A stretch of 12,332 bases of DNA, from positions 1 to 12,332 of the forward strand of contig JABSPN010000006.1 of the NCBI GenBank assembly GCA_013214425.1, read 5' to 3'. Made by a program: the position numbers and the translations under genes. This document shows, piece by piece, positions 1 to 8,600 of this stretch (its first letter is position 1; each line of letters starts with the position of its first letter). The notes under the pieces are model-generated. The model was given only the letters and a program-made list of their open reading frames with translations. It was not told the origin of the DNA and made no database searches. The stretch is from Flavobacteriaceae bacterium. GTDB lineage: Bacteria > Bacteroidota > Bacteroidia > Flavobacteriales > Flavobacteriaceae.

Positions 1-1447
1 CGGCTATAGTTCTTGCAACTTTTAAAATGCGATCATAGGCCCTTGCTGAAAGGTTTAATCGTTCCATCGCCGATTTTAATAACTCTTTTGAAGCTTGATC
101 TAATTGACAATATTTTCTGATTTGTCTAGTATTCATCTGGGCATTATAATGTACTTGCTCTACTTCTAAAAAACGTTGGGTCTGAATCTCTCTAGCTTTT
201 GTTACCCGTTCTCTTATCATTACTGAACCTTCACCTTTGCGATCGTCTGATAGTTTTTCAAAAGGCACTGGATTGACCTCGATATGAATATCGATACGAT
301 CTAGTAAAGGACCAGAAATCTTACTCAAATACCTTTGCCTCTCCCTGGGTGAAGAATTCAAGACATTGTTGGGATCATTAAAATAGCCTCCGGGACTCGG
401 ATTCATACTCGCTACCAACATAAACGACGAGGGATAGGTCACTGTAAATCGTGCTCTGGATATAGTGACTTCCCGATCTTCCAGTGGTTGTCGCATGACT
501 TCCAATACGCTACGTTTAAACTCAGGTAATTCGTCTAAAAACAAGACTCCGTTATGTGATAAGGAGATCTCACCGGGTTGTGGATATTGCCCACCTCCTA
601 CCAATGCCACATCTGATATGGTATGATGCGGACTTCTAAACGGGCGTTCGGTCATTAATCCTGAATCGTTAACTCTTCCTACTACTGAATGAATCTTGGT
701 GGTTTCCAAAGCTTCATTCAAAGTCATTGGAGGAAGAATAGACGATAATCGTTTGCTTAACATGGTTTTCCCTGAACCTGGTGGGCCAATTAGGATGATG
801 TTATGTCCGCCAGCTGCAGCTATTTCCATACAACGTTTGATGCTTTCTTGTCCTTTGACGTCAGCAAAATCGAATTCTGGTTGTTCCAGTTTTTTATAAA
901 ACTCTTCTTTAATATCGACTATGGTTTGCGTCAAGGGTTCTTGTTTATCAAAGTACTGAATCACCTCAACGATATTTTCTACTCCGTATACTTGTAGTCC
1001 GTCAACAATAGCAGCTTCTTTTGCGTTTTGTATTGGAAGAATAAACTTTTTATATCCTTCTTCCTTGGCTTTGATCGCAATAGGCAAAGCTCCTTTTATG
1101 GGTTGTAAGTTACCGTCTAAAGACAACTCTCCCATGATGAGATACTCATCTAAGTTTTCTGATTTTATTTGCTCTGAGGCTGATAAAATCCCAATAGCCA
1201 AGGTCAGGTCATAGGCAGAGCCTTCCTTGCGTAAGTCGGCAGGGGCCATATTGATGGTAATTTTCTTACCAGGAATACGATAGCCCAGATTTTGCAAAGC
1301 CGCCGCTATCCTAAAATTACTTTCTTTAATGGCATTATCGGGTAGTCCCACCAAATGATATCCGACCCCTTTATCGACATTTACTTCAACTGTGATTGTT
1401 GTGGCTTCAATTCCAAACAAAGCACTTCCGTAGACTTTTTTAAGCAT
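1..1447 (-). CDS. yifB: YifB/ComM-family Mg-chelatase-like AAA+ ATPase, 3'-truncated by the window edge
   Basis: The frame starts with ATG at 1447 (MLKKVYGSALFGIE) and stays open to base 1. About 482 residues are visible of a family usually near 510, so only the extreme C-terminus is missing. The N-terminal third is the ChlI/Lon-protease-like domain (GLPDNAIKES near 34-43, then NMAPADLRKEGSAYDL). The Walker A motif GPPGSGKT is at residues 221-228 and Walker B is VLFLDELPEF. After these come SPHH, SRARFT and MNPSPGG, and the visible end SARAYDRILKVARTIA is typical of the Mg_chelatase C-terminal domain. ComM, the characterised relative, is a hexameric helicase that promotes branch migration during integration of transformed DNA. 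That role here is inferred from family. The gene is divergent from the cupin gene and unrelated to the rest of the window. No frameshift or missing motif was seen. Confidence 0.95.
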   Translation of the reverse strand, partial: MLKKVYGSALFGIEATTITVEVNVDKGVGYHLVGLPDNAIKESNFRIAAALQNLGYRIPGKKITINMAPADLRKEGSAYDLTLAIGILSASEQIKSENLDEYLIMGELSLDGNLQPIKGALPIAIKAKEEGYKKFILPIQNAKEAAIVDGLQVYGVENIVEVIQYFDKQEPLTQTIVDIKEEFYKKLEQPEFDFADVKGQESIKRCMEIAAAGGHNIILIGPPGSGKTMLSKRLSSILPPMTLNEALETTKIHSVVGRVNDSGLMTERPFRSPHHTISDVALVGGGQYPQPGEISLSHNGVLFLDELPEFKRSVLEVMRQPLEDREVTISRARFTVTYPSSFMLVASMNPSPGGYFNDPNNVLNSSPRERQRYLSKISGPLLDRIDIHIEVNPVPFEKLSDDRKGEGSVMIRERVTKAREIQTQRFLEVEQVHYNAQMNTRQIRKYCQLDQASKELLKSAMERLNLSARAYDRILKVARTIA

Positions 1448-1551
1448 ATAACTTGTTTGCTCTAAAGTAATTCAGGAGTAAGAACTAATATTGAGTTTTA
1501 TCGATAAATCTAATTTCTAAGGAAAATTTGTTTTATCTATAACTGATCTGA

Positions 1552-2094
1552 ATGTTGAAAATAAAATCTTATCTTAACACTATTAAATTAACCAACCAAA
1601 ATCAAACTTTTGTGTTTTATAAATCTAACGAAGACTGTACTCGTTATTGGGTATATAATTAAGAATTTTTATTCCGTTTTCCTTCAAATGAATCGACATT
1701 AGATATTGCTTTTATTGGATGTGTTGATCAGCCAGGAACAGGTCCAGAAATGCATACCCATACTTCTGAAGAAACATTTTATGTATTAGAAGGTGCTGTC
1801 ACTTTTTCCTATTGGGATGAAGCCAATCAAAAAATCGTATCCTTTACTGGCGGACCAGGAGCCATTGCTCATATTGATGCGAATGTTCCTCATATGTATA
1901 AAAATGCTGGTGAGAGTCCGTCACGATTAGTTGCAGCCTTAAGTAATGGTAGTAATATCGTGGATTTCTTTATGAAGTTTGCTGTTGAAAAAAATGAAGG
2001 AGACGCTGTGCCGACTCCTCCAACAGCCGACCAATTAGCTGTTTTTGCTACGGAAGCTGAAGCACATGGAATTTATGCATGGACTCAACCTTAA
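1552..2094 (+). pseudogene. cupin-domain protein gene interrupted by an in-frame TAA
   Basis: An ATG at 1552, directly after a TGA at 1549-1551, opens a frame that reads MLKIKSYLNTIKL... up to RYWVYN. It meets TAA at 1660-1662 and continues in the same frame to a stop at 2092-2094. The downstream part shows the single-domain cupin barrel: GPEMHTHTSEETFYVLEG carries the metal-binding His-x-His...Glu of cupin motif 1, and HIDANVPHMYKN carries the His of motif 2. The segment just after the stop (FLFRFPSNESTLDIAF...) looks like normal cupin N-terminal strand sequence. The original protein was therefore probably about 180 aa, with a sense codon (for example CAA, Gln) at 1660. A start at ATG 1750 would give an intact 114-aa ORF, but it begins immediately before the metal-binding motif and loses the first strands. 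I favour a nonsense pseudogene; a sequencing error is the alternative. Substrate unknown. Confidence 0.7.
1660..1662 (+). other. premature in-frame stop (TAA) in the cupin gene
   Basis: The codon lies between ...RYWVYN and EFLFRFP. Both flanks are in the same frame and both read as cupin sequence, so a single base change would explain the break. Confidence 0.7.
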
Positions 2095-2102
2095 TAAAAA
2101 CA

Positions 2103-2130
2103 AAAAGCCAATCTGAATAGATTGGCTTTT
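2103..2130. terminator. strong bidirectional intrinsic terminator
   Basis: A perfect 12-bp inverted repeat, AAAAGCCAATCT and AGATTGGCTTTT, flanks a GAAT loop. The stem ends in A/T runs on both sides, so it can work in both directions. It sits 8 bp after the cupin stop and downstream of the convergent minus-strand block ending at 2218. Confidence 0.85.
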
Positions 2131-2144
2131 AAACTCTTTAGCTT

Positions 2145-2201
2145 CTGTTGGTGTTTTCACTAACAGTTTGCTGGGAATTTGTTGGTCGAAAAGACCAACA
2201 A
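2145..2201. repeat. two tandem hairpins with related stems between convergent genes
   Basis: Hairpin 1 (2145-2166) is CTGTTGGTG, loop TTTT, CACTAACAG, a 9-bp stem with one G-T pair. Hairpin 2 (2179-2201) is TTGTTGGTC, loop GAAAA, GACCAACAA, a perfect 9-bp stem. Both share TGTTGGT. Neither is followed by a convincing T-run on either strand, so they may protect the 3' end of the minus-strand transcript rather than terminate it alone. Confidence 0.55.
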
Positions 2202-2217
2202 TGGAAAAATAAATCCC

Positions 2218-2613
2218 CTACAGTGTATAATCAATCCACTCTCCAAAAGTTCCATTTTTTCCGGACTCAAATGTTATATTCCCCACTTGGTCATATTGTC
2301 TTTCTACCCAACCGCTTTCAGTTTCAATCTCCTCAAATTTCACACTTCCGTCTGGCCAAAAGGCTTTTGAAGGGCCTATATCATTATAATCATCTAGTTG
2401 ATCATAATAATTTAATTGGCCATTATCATAGTATTCGATTTGATAACCGTATGGCCTACCATTTTGCCATTCTTTTTCATTCATTATGATTCCATTTTGA
2501 TAGTACGTTAGAATGACAAAACCGGTATAATTTTCTTCTATTAATCGAGTATAAATTTTTTGGTTATCCTTTCCTCCATATACTCTTTCTAATTCTGGTT
2601 TTATTAAGCTCAT
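2218..2613 (-). CDS. YwqK-like MORN-repeat protein, probable immunity protein
   Basis: A 131-aa protein without a signal peptide. Residues from about 30 onward show the short Y-x-x-G-x-[IVL]-x repeat of the MORN_2 / YwqK type: TYYQNGIIM, EYYDNGQLNYY, AFWPDGSVKF and RQYDQVGNITF. In Bacillus and other bacteria, YwqK-type proteins are annotated as antitoxin/immunity partners of YwqJ-type secreted toxins. The ATG at 2613 follows the stop of the upstream deaminase-like lipoprotein gene (2617) with 3 bases between, so the two are almost certainly co-transcribed and translationally linked. The lack of a signal peptide fits immunity in the cytoplasm, where a nucleic-acid deaminase would act. The repeat family is seen in the sequence; the immunity role is inferred from the neighbour and known pairings. 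The stop codon is TAG. Confidence 0.75.
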   Translation of the reverse strand: MSLIKPELERVYGGKDNQKIYTRLIEENYTGFVILTYYQNGIIMNEKEWQNGRPYGYQIEYYDNGQLNYYDQLDDYNDIGPSKAFWPDGSVKFEEIETESGWVERQYDQVGNITFESGKNGTFGEWIDYTL

Positions 2614-2616
2614 AGT

Positions 2617-3180
2617 TTAATTTACAAATAATATAGTTATTAAATCTGTTATACTAGAACAATGGAAACACCTTGCCATGTCCTTACCTGAATCAATATT
2701 TCTATTAACACCAAAAATATTTTTAAAAATCTCTACGCTAATTTTATTTCCTGGATCAATTTGATGTAATAATTCGTTTAATGCTCTTACTTCTGCATGT
2801 TCGCCCGGAAACTTACCTCCTCTTTCAAACAATCTAGTATCTGTATTCCTAGCACTTCTTTCAATGTTTTCAATATACAACTCTATACGCCTTTTCAATT
2901 TAGGGTGCAAAGGCTTGTCTCCTATTTTGATATACAAATCATCTAAAAATCTTACATAATCATTACTTTTTGTAAAAGAAATTAAATCCCAATTTTTAAC
3001 AGTTATCCCGCTAATCTCTCTTACATATTTATTTAAATCAGATTTTGAAATATTTGTTTTACTAACAAACTTTTTACCATCTGTCATCACAGAGACTAAA
3101 ACTTTTTTAGCATCATCAGATGAACAAGCCACTATAAATAGGCTTAAGATAATTACTGGTAATACAATTAGTTTTTTCAT
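2617..3180 (-). CDS. lipoprotein with YwqJ-like deaminase toxin domain
   Basis: A 187-aa protein starting MKKLIVLPVIILSLFIVAC, a lipoprotein (signal peptidase II) signal with lipobox Cys19. The mature protein begins CSSDDAKK. The acidic S-D-D right after the Cys resembles the lipoprotein export signal that sends flavobacterial lipoproteins to the cell surface. The C-terminal part carries the zinc-dependent deaminase signature: GEHAEVRALNELL (His128 zinc ligand, Glu130 catalytic) and later RCFHCSS (Cys171 and Cys174 zinc ligands). The order HAE...CxxC and the surrounding residues match YwqJ-type deaminases of bacterial polymorphic toxins, which act on nucleic acid bases or nucleotides. There is no room for a large delivery domain: about 90 residues of unassigned helical sequence link the lipid anchor to the catalytic domain. 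The YwqK-like gene follows 3 bp downstream. Substrate (DNA, RNA or nucleotide) cannot be read from sequence. I am fairly sure of the fold and less sure of toxicity. Confidence 0.75.
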   Translation of the reverse strand: MKKLIVLPVIILSLFIVACSSDDAKKVLVSVMTDGKKFVSKTNISKSDLNKYVREISGITVKNWDLISFTKSNDYVRFLDDLYIKIGDKPLHPKLKRRIELYIENIERSARNTDTRLFERGGKFPGEHAEVRALNELLHQIDPGNKISVEIFKNIFGVNRNIDSGKDMARCFHCSSITDLITILFVN

Positions 3181-3283
3181 TTTATACGCTTTTAAATTAT
3201 ACTTTACTGATGAGTAGTAATTATTTAGATCGTCATTAGATTTCTCATCTTATCAAGAAATAATAACTCAAATGATGTTAATC
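3181..3283 (-). other. AT-rich gap upstream of the deaminase lipoprotein gene
   Basis: This is the only gap of any length inside the 9178-2218 block, and it could hold a separate promoter for the toxin-immunity pair. I found no good match to the Bacteroidota promoter pattern (TTTG, then TAnnTTTG about 19 bases on) and no clear terminator, so read-through from the upstream genes is equally possible. Confidence 0.4.
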
Positions 3284-4126
3284 TTATTTATCTTGTGATT
3301 CCTTAAAAAAATCTAGTTCATATTTATAATCAACAGTAATAAATATACCGTAATCTTCGGCTAAAATTGGATATTGATACGTACCATCTTCAAATGGATT
3401 ATTTTTATCTACCCTAATAATTGTGTCCTTGTAGTTTGGGGTGAAATTAAATTCAAATTCTATATCTCTAATATCATTTTTAGCCTCTGCATCGAATGAT
3501 TTATAAGCCAAAGTAACATCTTCTAAATGAGGGATTCTTTCTGGAACTCTATAATACTTCTTTTTTGAAAGATTTTTCTCTTCATAAAAGAAACCAACTG
3601 GTATTTGTTCCTTTACTAGCTCAAATGATTTGGATTGATTATGCACATCATCAGATCCAACACCATAACTGGCTAAGACATTATAGTATAGTGATTTCAT
3701 TTCAACGTAATTAAACCCTTTTTGAGGCTTATACTTAATTGACTCATCAAATAAAATATCTCGATAAAATAATTTGGTTTCCAATCGTATAACTTCTCGA
3801 TCACTATTACCTTTTACGATACTGTATCTAGTTATCTCTCTATAAACAGAATTTGGTGATTGATACAAAAAGAACAAATCATCTTTATTATACCAGTTTT
3901 TACTACTAGGAGAATCTCTATAAAACATCCTAATAAAATCTCTTTGATTCAAATTAATTGGTTTAGCTCCTTTTTTGTTTTCAAAGTTTATAGCATCCTG
4001 ACTTGTTTTACAATTCAAACAAATTTTAAACTTGTAATCATTTTCAATAATTCCTTGATTTTGCTTTTTACAACTAAATAGGACTATCAAAAAAAGTATA
4101 ACTGTATAATATCTCATTATATTCAT
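3284..4126 (-). CDS. predicted lipoprotein of unknown function
   Basis: The frame opens at 4138, but the ATGs at 4126 (MNIMRYY) or 4117 (MRYY) give a proper lipoprotein signal: a hydrophobic run YYTVILFLIVLFSC followed by KKQ. I chose 4126 because it lies one base after the patatin stop (TAA-T-ATG), a coupling arrangement, whereas 4138 would overlap the patatin gene. The lipidated Cys is followed by KKQNQG, not acidic residues, so retention on the periplasmic face is more likely than surface export. A CLNC pair follows about 20 residues after the lipobox. The rest is rich in Tyr, Asp and Phe and probably beta-rich (for example FEFNFTPNYKDTIIRVDKNN and ITVDYKYELDFF). I recognise no family. Its position between a patatin-like lipase and a deaminase lipoprotein suggests an envelope-side accessory or immunity role against the lipase, but this is inference only. 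Confidence 0.75.
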   Translation of the reverse strand: MNIMRYYTVILFLIVLFSCKKQNQGIIENDYKFKICLNCKTSQDAINFENKKGAKPINLNQRDFIRMFYRDSPSSKNWYNKDDLFFLYQSPNSVYREITRYSIVKGNSDREVIRLETKLFYRDILFDESIKYKPQKGFNYVEMKSLYYNVLASYGVGSDDVHNQSKSFELVKEQIPVGFFYEEKNLSKKKYYRVPERIPHLEDVTLAYKSFDAEAKNDIRDIEFEFNFTPNYKDTIIRVDKNNPFEDGTYQYPILAEDYGIFITVDYKYELDFFKESQDK

Positions 4127-4127
4127 A

Positions 4128-5627
4128 TTAATTAACAATTGAAGAAACTAAAAGATAAGCATCTGAAATGGCATCAAGTTTATTTTTCTGACGTACTCTA
4201 AACTCGTTTTCAATTTTTCTTGCTATTTGCTTTTTTTCGTTATCTCTTAATATATTAATTGTTTCCTTCATAAAATCAGCTCGCATTTTATCCATATCAG
4301 GATGGGAAAAATCTAACATTCCTACTTTTTCTGAATCTAATTCTATCGTAAAACTATCCTCGACTGCATTTCTGATTCTTCCTTTAGAACCAGAAAACAT
4401 AAACGTTCTGAACAAATCTGCAAAATAATCTCCTAAAACTCCTATATTCCTCTTTGGAAATTCTTCAGATTTTTCTCTATCTGTGGGCTTTAGGTTTGAA
4501 ATTTTATCCCCCAAAAGAAGTCCAAGAGTTTTTTGGTTAAAATCTACATCACTATTGTATAGTGTCCCTCCTAATTCTCTTACCACTTGTTGTCCTTTAA
4601 ATTCCATTCGCTTCCTTTTTAATTCATCGAAAGCATGAATTGGAAAATTATTTAGCATTCCTCCATCACCCCACAATCCTTTATAAAATAAATTGTATTC
4701 CCTGTCTCTATTTCTATCTACATCATAATCTACATAAATTGGTTTAAATACTATAGGGATATTCATTGAAATTGCAACAGCCTCAGTAACTGGAAAATCA
4801 GGTGTATGATATGCCGAAAAGAATAAAGGTCTCTGCTGTGAAATATTTGTTCCGCTTATTATAAGATCTACTCCTGTAAATTTATAAAAATCATAAAAGG
4901 TAATATTTTCAGGTTTGGGAAAAGTATAATTGTAATCCCTTTTAAATTCTTCAGAATATTTATCAATTAAATACTTTTTCATCATAGATTGAAAGAAAAA
5001 TCTAATTTCAAATCCCGAAAACAGGCCGCGATGATACAGAAAGTTATGTATGTAATTTCCTGCCATTTGAGCATCTTTAATTTTATTTCCCGTCCTATAA
5101 AATAATCTTTGTATAAGTGGATCATTAATTACCTCTTCCTCAAGAAATGACTTCAAAATATTGGCTCCAAAGTTTTCAAGATTAATTCCAGCTAATGTAT
5201 CATACGGAAAAACTCTTTGCCCTCGCTCAACTGACCTATAAAAACCATTGGGAGGATCTAAAAATGTTTCAGCTGCATTAACCCCTGAAATTGGTAATAG
5301 TCTATCTCCATTATCAATAACAAGAGCATATTTATCATTAAGACTTGTCTGATAGTTTTTATTAACAACAGTTTTTATTTCATTGTCAATTTCCTCTCCG
5401 CTTAATCCTAATGAAAGCATAAATGCTGTAATTGCACCTGCTGAAGCACCAGATATTCCCTTTATTGGCCTTCTTACATCATCATCTAAATCAGATAAAA
5501 CATCTATCAATCTTTCAACACCCAGTGATTCTTCCAAAGCTTTTATGGCTCCTAAATAAATAATACCTTTTCCTCCTCCTCCTTCGAATGTAAGATATTC
5601 GATATCGTTTAAATCTATTTTCTTCAT
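4128..5627 (-). CDS. patatin-like phospholipase family protein
   Basis: A 499-aa protein with the patatin Ser-Asp dyad architecture. The glycine-rich oxyanion-hole loop FEGGGGKG is at 14-21, the nucleophile elbow GASAG at 60-64 (Ser62), the SMNIPIVFKPI segment typical of patatins near 287-297, and the catalytic DGG at 321-323 (Asp321) in GLWGDGGMLNNFP. All catalytic elements are present, so an active acyl hydrolase acting on phospholipids or other acyl esters is likely. It is longer than the core fold (about 200-250 aa): there is a 200-residue insertion between elbow and Asp and a 170-residue charged helical C-terminal extension. No signal peptide is seen. It starts 14 bp after the 1178-aa gene, so the two probably form a unit. 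Bacterial patatins include secreted effectors and anti-phage effectors; nothing here decides which applies. Confidence 0.93.
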   Translation of the reverse strand: MKKIDLNDIEYLTFEGGGGKGIIYLGAIKALEESLGVERLIDVLSDLDDDVRRPIKGISGASAGAITAFMLSLGLSGEEIDNEIKTVVNKNYQTSLNDKYALVIDNGDRLLPISGVNAAETFLDPPNGFYRSVERGQRVFPYDTLAGINLENFGANILKSFLEEEVINDPLIQRLFYRTGNKIKDAQMAGNYIHNFLYHRGLFSGFEIRFFFQSMMKKYLIDKYSEEFKRDYNYTFPKPENITFYDFYKFTGVDLIISGTNISQQRPLFFSAYHTPDFPVTEAVAISMNIPIVFKPIYVDYDVDRNRDREYNLFYKGLWGDGGMLNNFPIHAFDELKRKRMEFKGQQVVRELGGTLYNSDVDFNQKTLGLLLGDKISNLKPTDREKSEEFPKRNIGVLGDYFADLFRTFMFSGSKGRIRNAVEDSFTIELDSEKVGMLDFSHPDMDKMRADFMKETINILRDNEKKQIARKIENEFRVRQKNKLDAISDAYLLVSSIVN

Positions 5628-5641
5628 AATTGAGTATAGAT

Positions 5642-8600
5642 CTAATTAGTCTTATCTCCTTCAATTGTTCCAGTAGAACCAGAACTATCTTTAGGGTCAG
5701 TTACAATTACAGTTTTATCTGCATTGGCTCCAATGAGTTTGCTATCTCCTTGCCCAGCTCCATTTTCTTCGTCACAGAAACACGGTAATCCGTTTCCATC
5801 TACTGCTCCAGATTGTGCTTGTAATACACTTAAAGCTGAAGGCACTCTAATTTCCCATGGTTCTCCTACTGGTTCTGGATCTTGTTGTTCTAATTCATCA
5901 ACTATAGATATATATAGATCATCATCGATAGTAGGTACTTCCGATCCATTCCATATCTCACCAGTTTCCATATAATACATCATCACTTCTTCAAAATTAG
6001 GTCTAACCGGTACGACTACTCGAGCCATTCCAGATTGTAAAAAGCCTCTAAAAATAGGATCTGAATCATCTAATCGATAGATTTCTTTCCATTGACATTG
6101 TTTTCCCCAATAATATGGATAGAACAAATAAGACATGATTTCCCAATCTATGGCTTGTTCAAAAAACTTAACCTCACGAGCATAACATCCTAAATCACTA
6201 TCAAAATTAATGGCAGGCATATCCATAGCAGTATCACACACTTCTACATCATTATAGTATCCTTTTCCCATATTAGCACTTAACCATTGCATACAAGCTT
6301 TTTTAAGTTCTTGTTGCTCAATATTCCTATTGTATAGTGGGTTATTACCATTGATTTGTATACCAAATGATGCTTGTGATCTAGCGTTCGCAATTTCACT
6401 ATCATATTGCTGCTTGGCATCTTGATATGCTGCGATAATCTTATCGAATGTGTCTATTTTCCATTCATCATAAGTTTCCTGTTTTCTAGAACAAGTTACA
6501 GTAACATTAAAATGGGCAGTCCAAACTCTATACGCTCTAAATGAAAAAGGAACTGCTCCTTCTGTAATATCTGTAAAACCATAAGAAGAACTTAAATCGC
6601 CATCATGAGCATTCCTTCTTTTATCTCCTAAAGCAATCGAAAAACTCCAATCTGGATTAGTTTGCCTTAAAAGAGACCAAACTATAGTACCTGATATCGC
6701 TGTATATCCCTCTGGTATCATCAAATCATTAAATGCTTGTGCTTCAGTATCAGTACTATTAACTTCTTTCTCATACGATTTTGCAATTCTCTTTGTAGCT
6801 GGAGGTGGCGGTGATACTTTTACCCCATATTGAGATGCCCAATAAGCATAATTTGATGCATTCAAACTTTGATGATTTGCCAATCCGTTTTCTCTAGGAT
6901 CTAATGGTTCTTCAAGTGAAACCCCTACTTCATCACTTTGAGCCATTGCCCATAAATGAAACTTAGCTGGTTCAGGAATCATAAATTCTAACATTAATCG
7001 CTTCCCGTAATTGACAACTTGATTCTTATAAATCTTATCAACCCATCTGTATAAACCAGTTACATGTCCGTCTGAATTACCTGTATTATCCAATACATGC
7101 AAGTTATTTTCTTCAAACTCTTCAATTATTTTGTTTACTCGTTCTTCTCGAACTCTTCTTACTACCCTATCTAAAGCTCGACTGGTAACTTCTTGAGAAT
7201 AACTCACCGACTGACTATTAGAATCTGTAGTAGAGATTGCTGTTACAAATCCAGAATCTACTGTTAAACGTGTAGGACCAAATCTAGTCGATAAATTCAC
7301 CCCAATATCGAAAGCAGAATCTTCTTGAATAACTTGAGAAGTTTCACTTTCCATTTCATAACGATCTGTTGTAGAGGTATCTCTTAACTTCTCAGTTATT
7401 TCTTCCGTCTCAAATGTAGTTGTTGTTTCTTCCCTTCTTAAACGTCTTGTAGAACGCTCTTTAGCTTCTCCTTGTAATATATTTTCAATATGAGAAACTT
7501 CTCCGGGAACATAACAACATATTTCTTGCTCAACTCTTAAATAATCTCCAATACCTAAATTCGTAACTCCTTCACATGGATCTTCAATTGGTGAATCTGT
7601 ATCTGAAGCTGCATTTCTAAGACATAAATCTTTGACAACACTTTTATTACTAGCAAATGCCATATCAACTAGCATTTCATCACCTGGATTACTTTCCTGA
7701 GTTTGATAGATTGCCACATTGTCTACAAAAAAAGTAATGTTTCCATTTTGTCTTTCAATCTTTAATTGAGTTCCGATTGCTACTCCTCCTGAAATGGTTG
7801 GTACTACAGTTCCATTAACAATTACATCAAGTTGCAATACAACCTGATAAGTGCTCATAAAGTTCATTGTAGTTTTAAATCCATATTGTAATGATGTTAC
7901 ATCATTATCTTGATTTGTATAAGACAATCCGATAGCTGAATTACCTATATTATGAACTTTCCCATGATATGTCCATTGTAAAGATCCTGAACCAGGAAGT
8001 TTTTCAACAGATTCAGCCCCTGAAGTACCATAAGTTGTGGCACTAGTTGTAGAATAGATTAAGTTATTTAAAACATCTACAAATATATTTTGTGTGTTCG
8101 TAAGGTTTGGAAGTGGACAAGTTGAAGGGTTGTCTAAAGGAGATTCTTTTAAGATCACTCCGCCTGTAATTAAGGTTCTATTACTAAGTTTTTTATTAAC
8201 AAAACTAGTATTATTTAAACCTGATATTTCTTCTTCAATAGTCTTAATGGCTACATTAATGTCCTTTTGCTTATTCAAATCAAAAGCCTTAATTACTTCT
8301 ATTGTTTGAGAAGAGACCTTACCTTTTAGATACTTTTCGTCTAATGGGTTTTCAAATTCGTTAATAATCTTATCTATAGGAATTGAGGTTAATCCCACAT
8401 CATTTCTTCTCCCTCCTCTATCATCATCTTCTTCCTCTACTTCTATTTCAACTTTATCCAGATCATTTATATAAGTAACTTGTAACTTTAAAAGTTCTTC
8501 AATAGCAGTTTCATATGCTGTCAATTCCGACTCGATTTGATCTTGAGACTTATCAATCTCATCATCGAAACTTGGTGTTTTTGCAATCTGTTGAGATTTT

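Noticed and set aside
696..997. Short plus-strand ORFs opposite the YifB gene
   Set aside because: They lie antisense to a strongly conserved AAA+ coding region and have no recognisable content.
1448..1551. Promoter for the cupin gene (TTG at 1491, TAATTTCT at 1511)
   Set aside because: The spacing is acceptable, but the second element matches only part of TAnnTTTG, too weak to list as a feature.
2148..2489. 113-aa plus-strand ORF over the YwqK-like gene
   Set aside because: It is the antisense shadow of the MORN-repeat frame, which has the better family match and operon position.
4128..5627. CBASS-type anti-phage system with a patatin effector
   Set aside because: No CD-NTase or other nucleotide-signalling gene is present next to the patatin gene, so there is nothing to activate such an effector.
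5724..5975. Plus-strand ORFs within the 1178-aa gene (also near 8094-8309)
   Set aside because: Antisense shadows with no start context or family resemblance.
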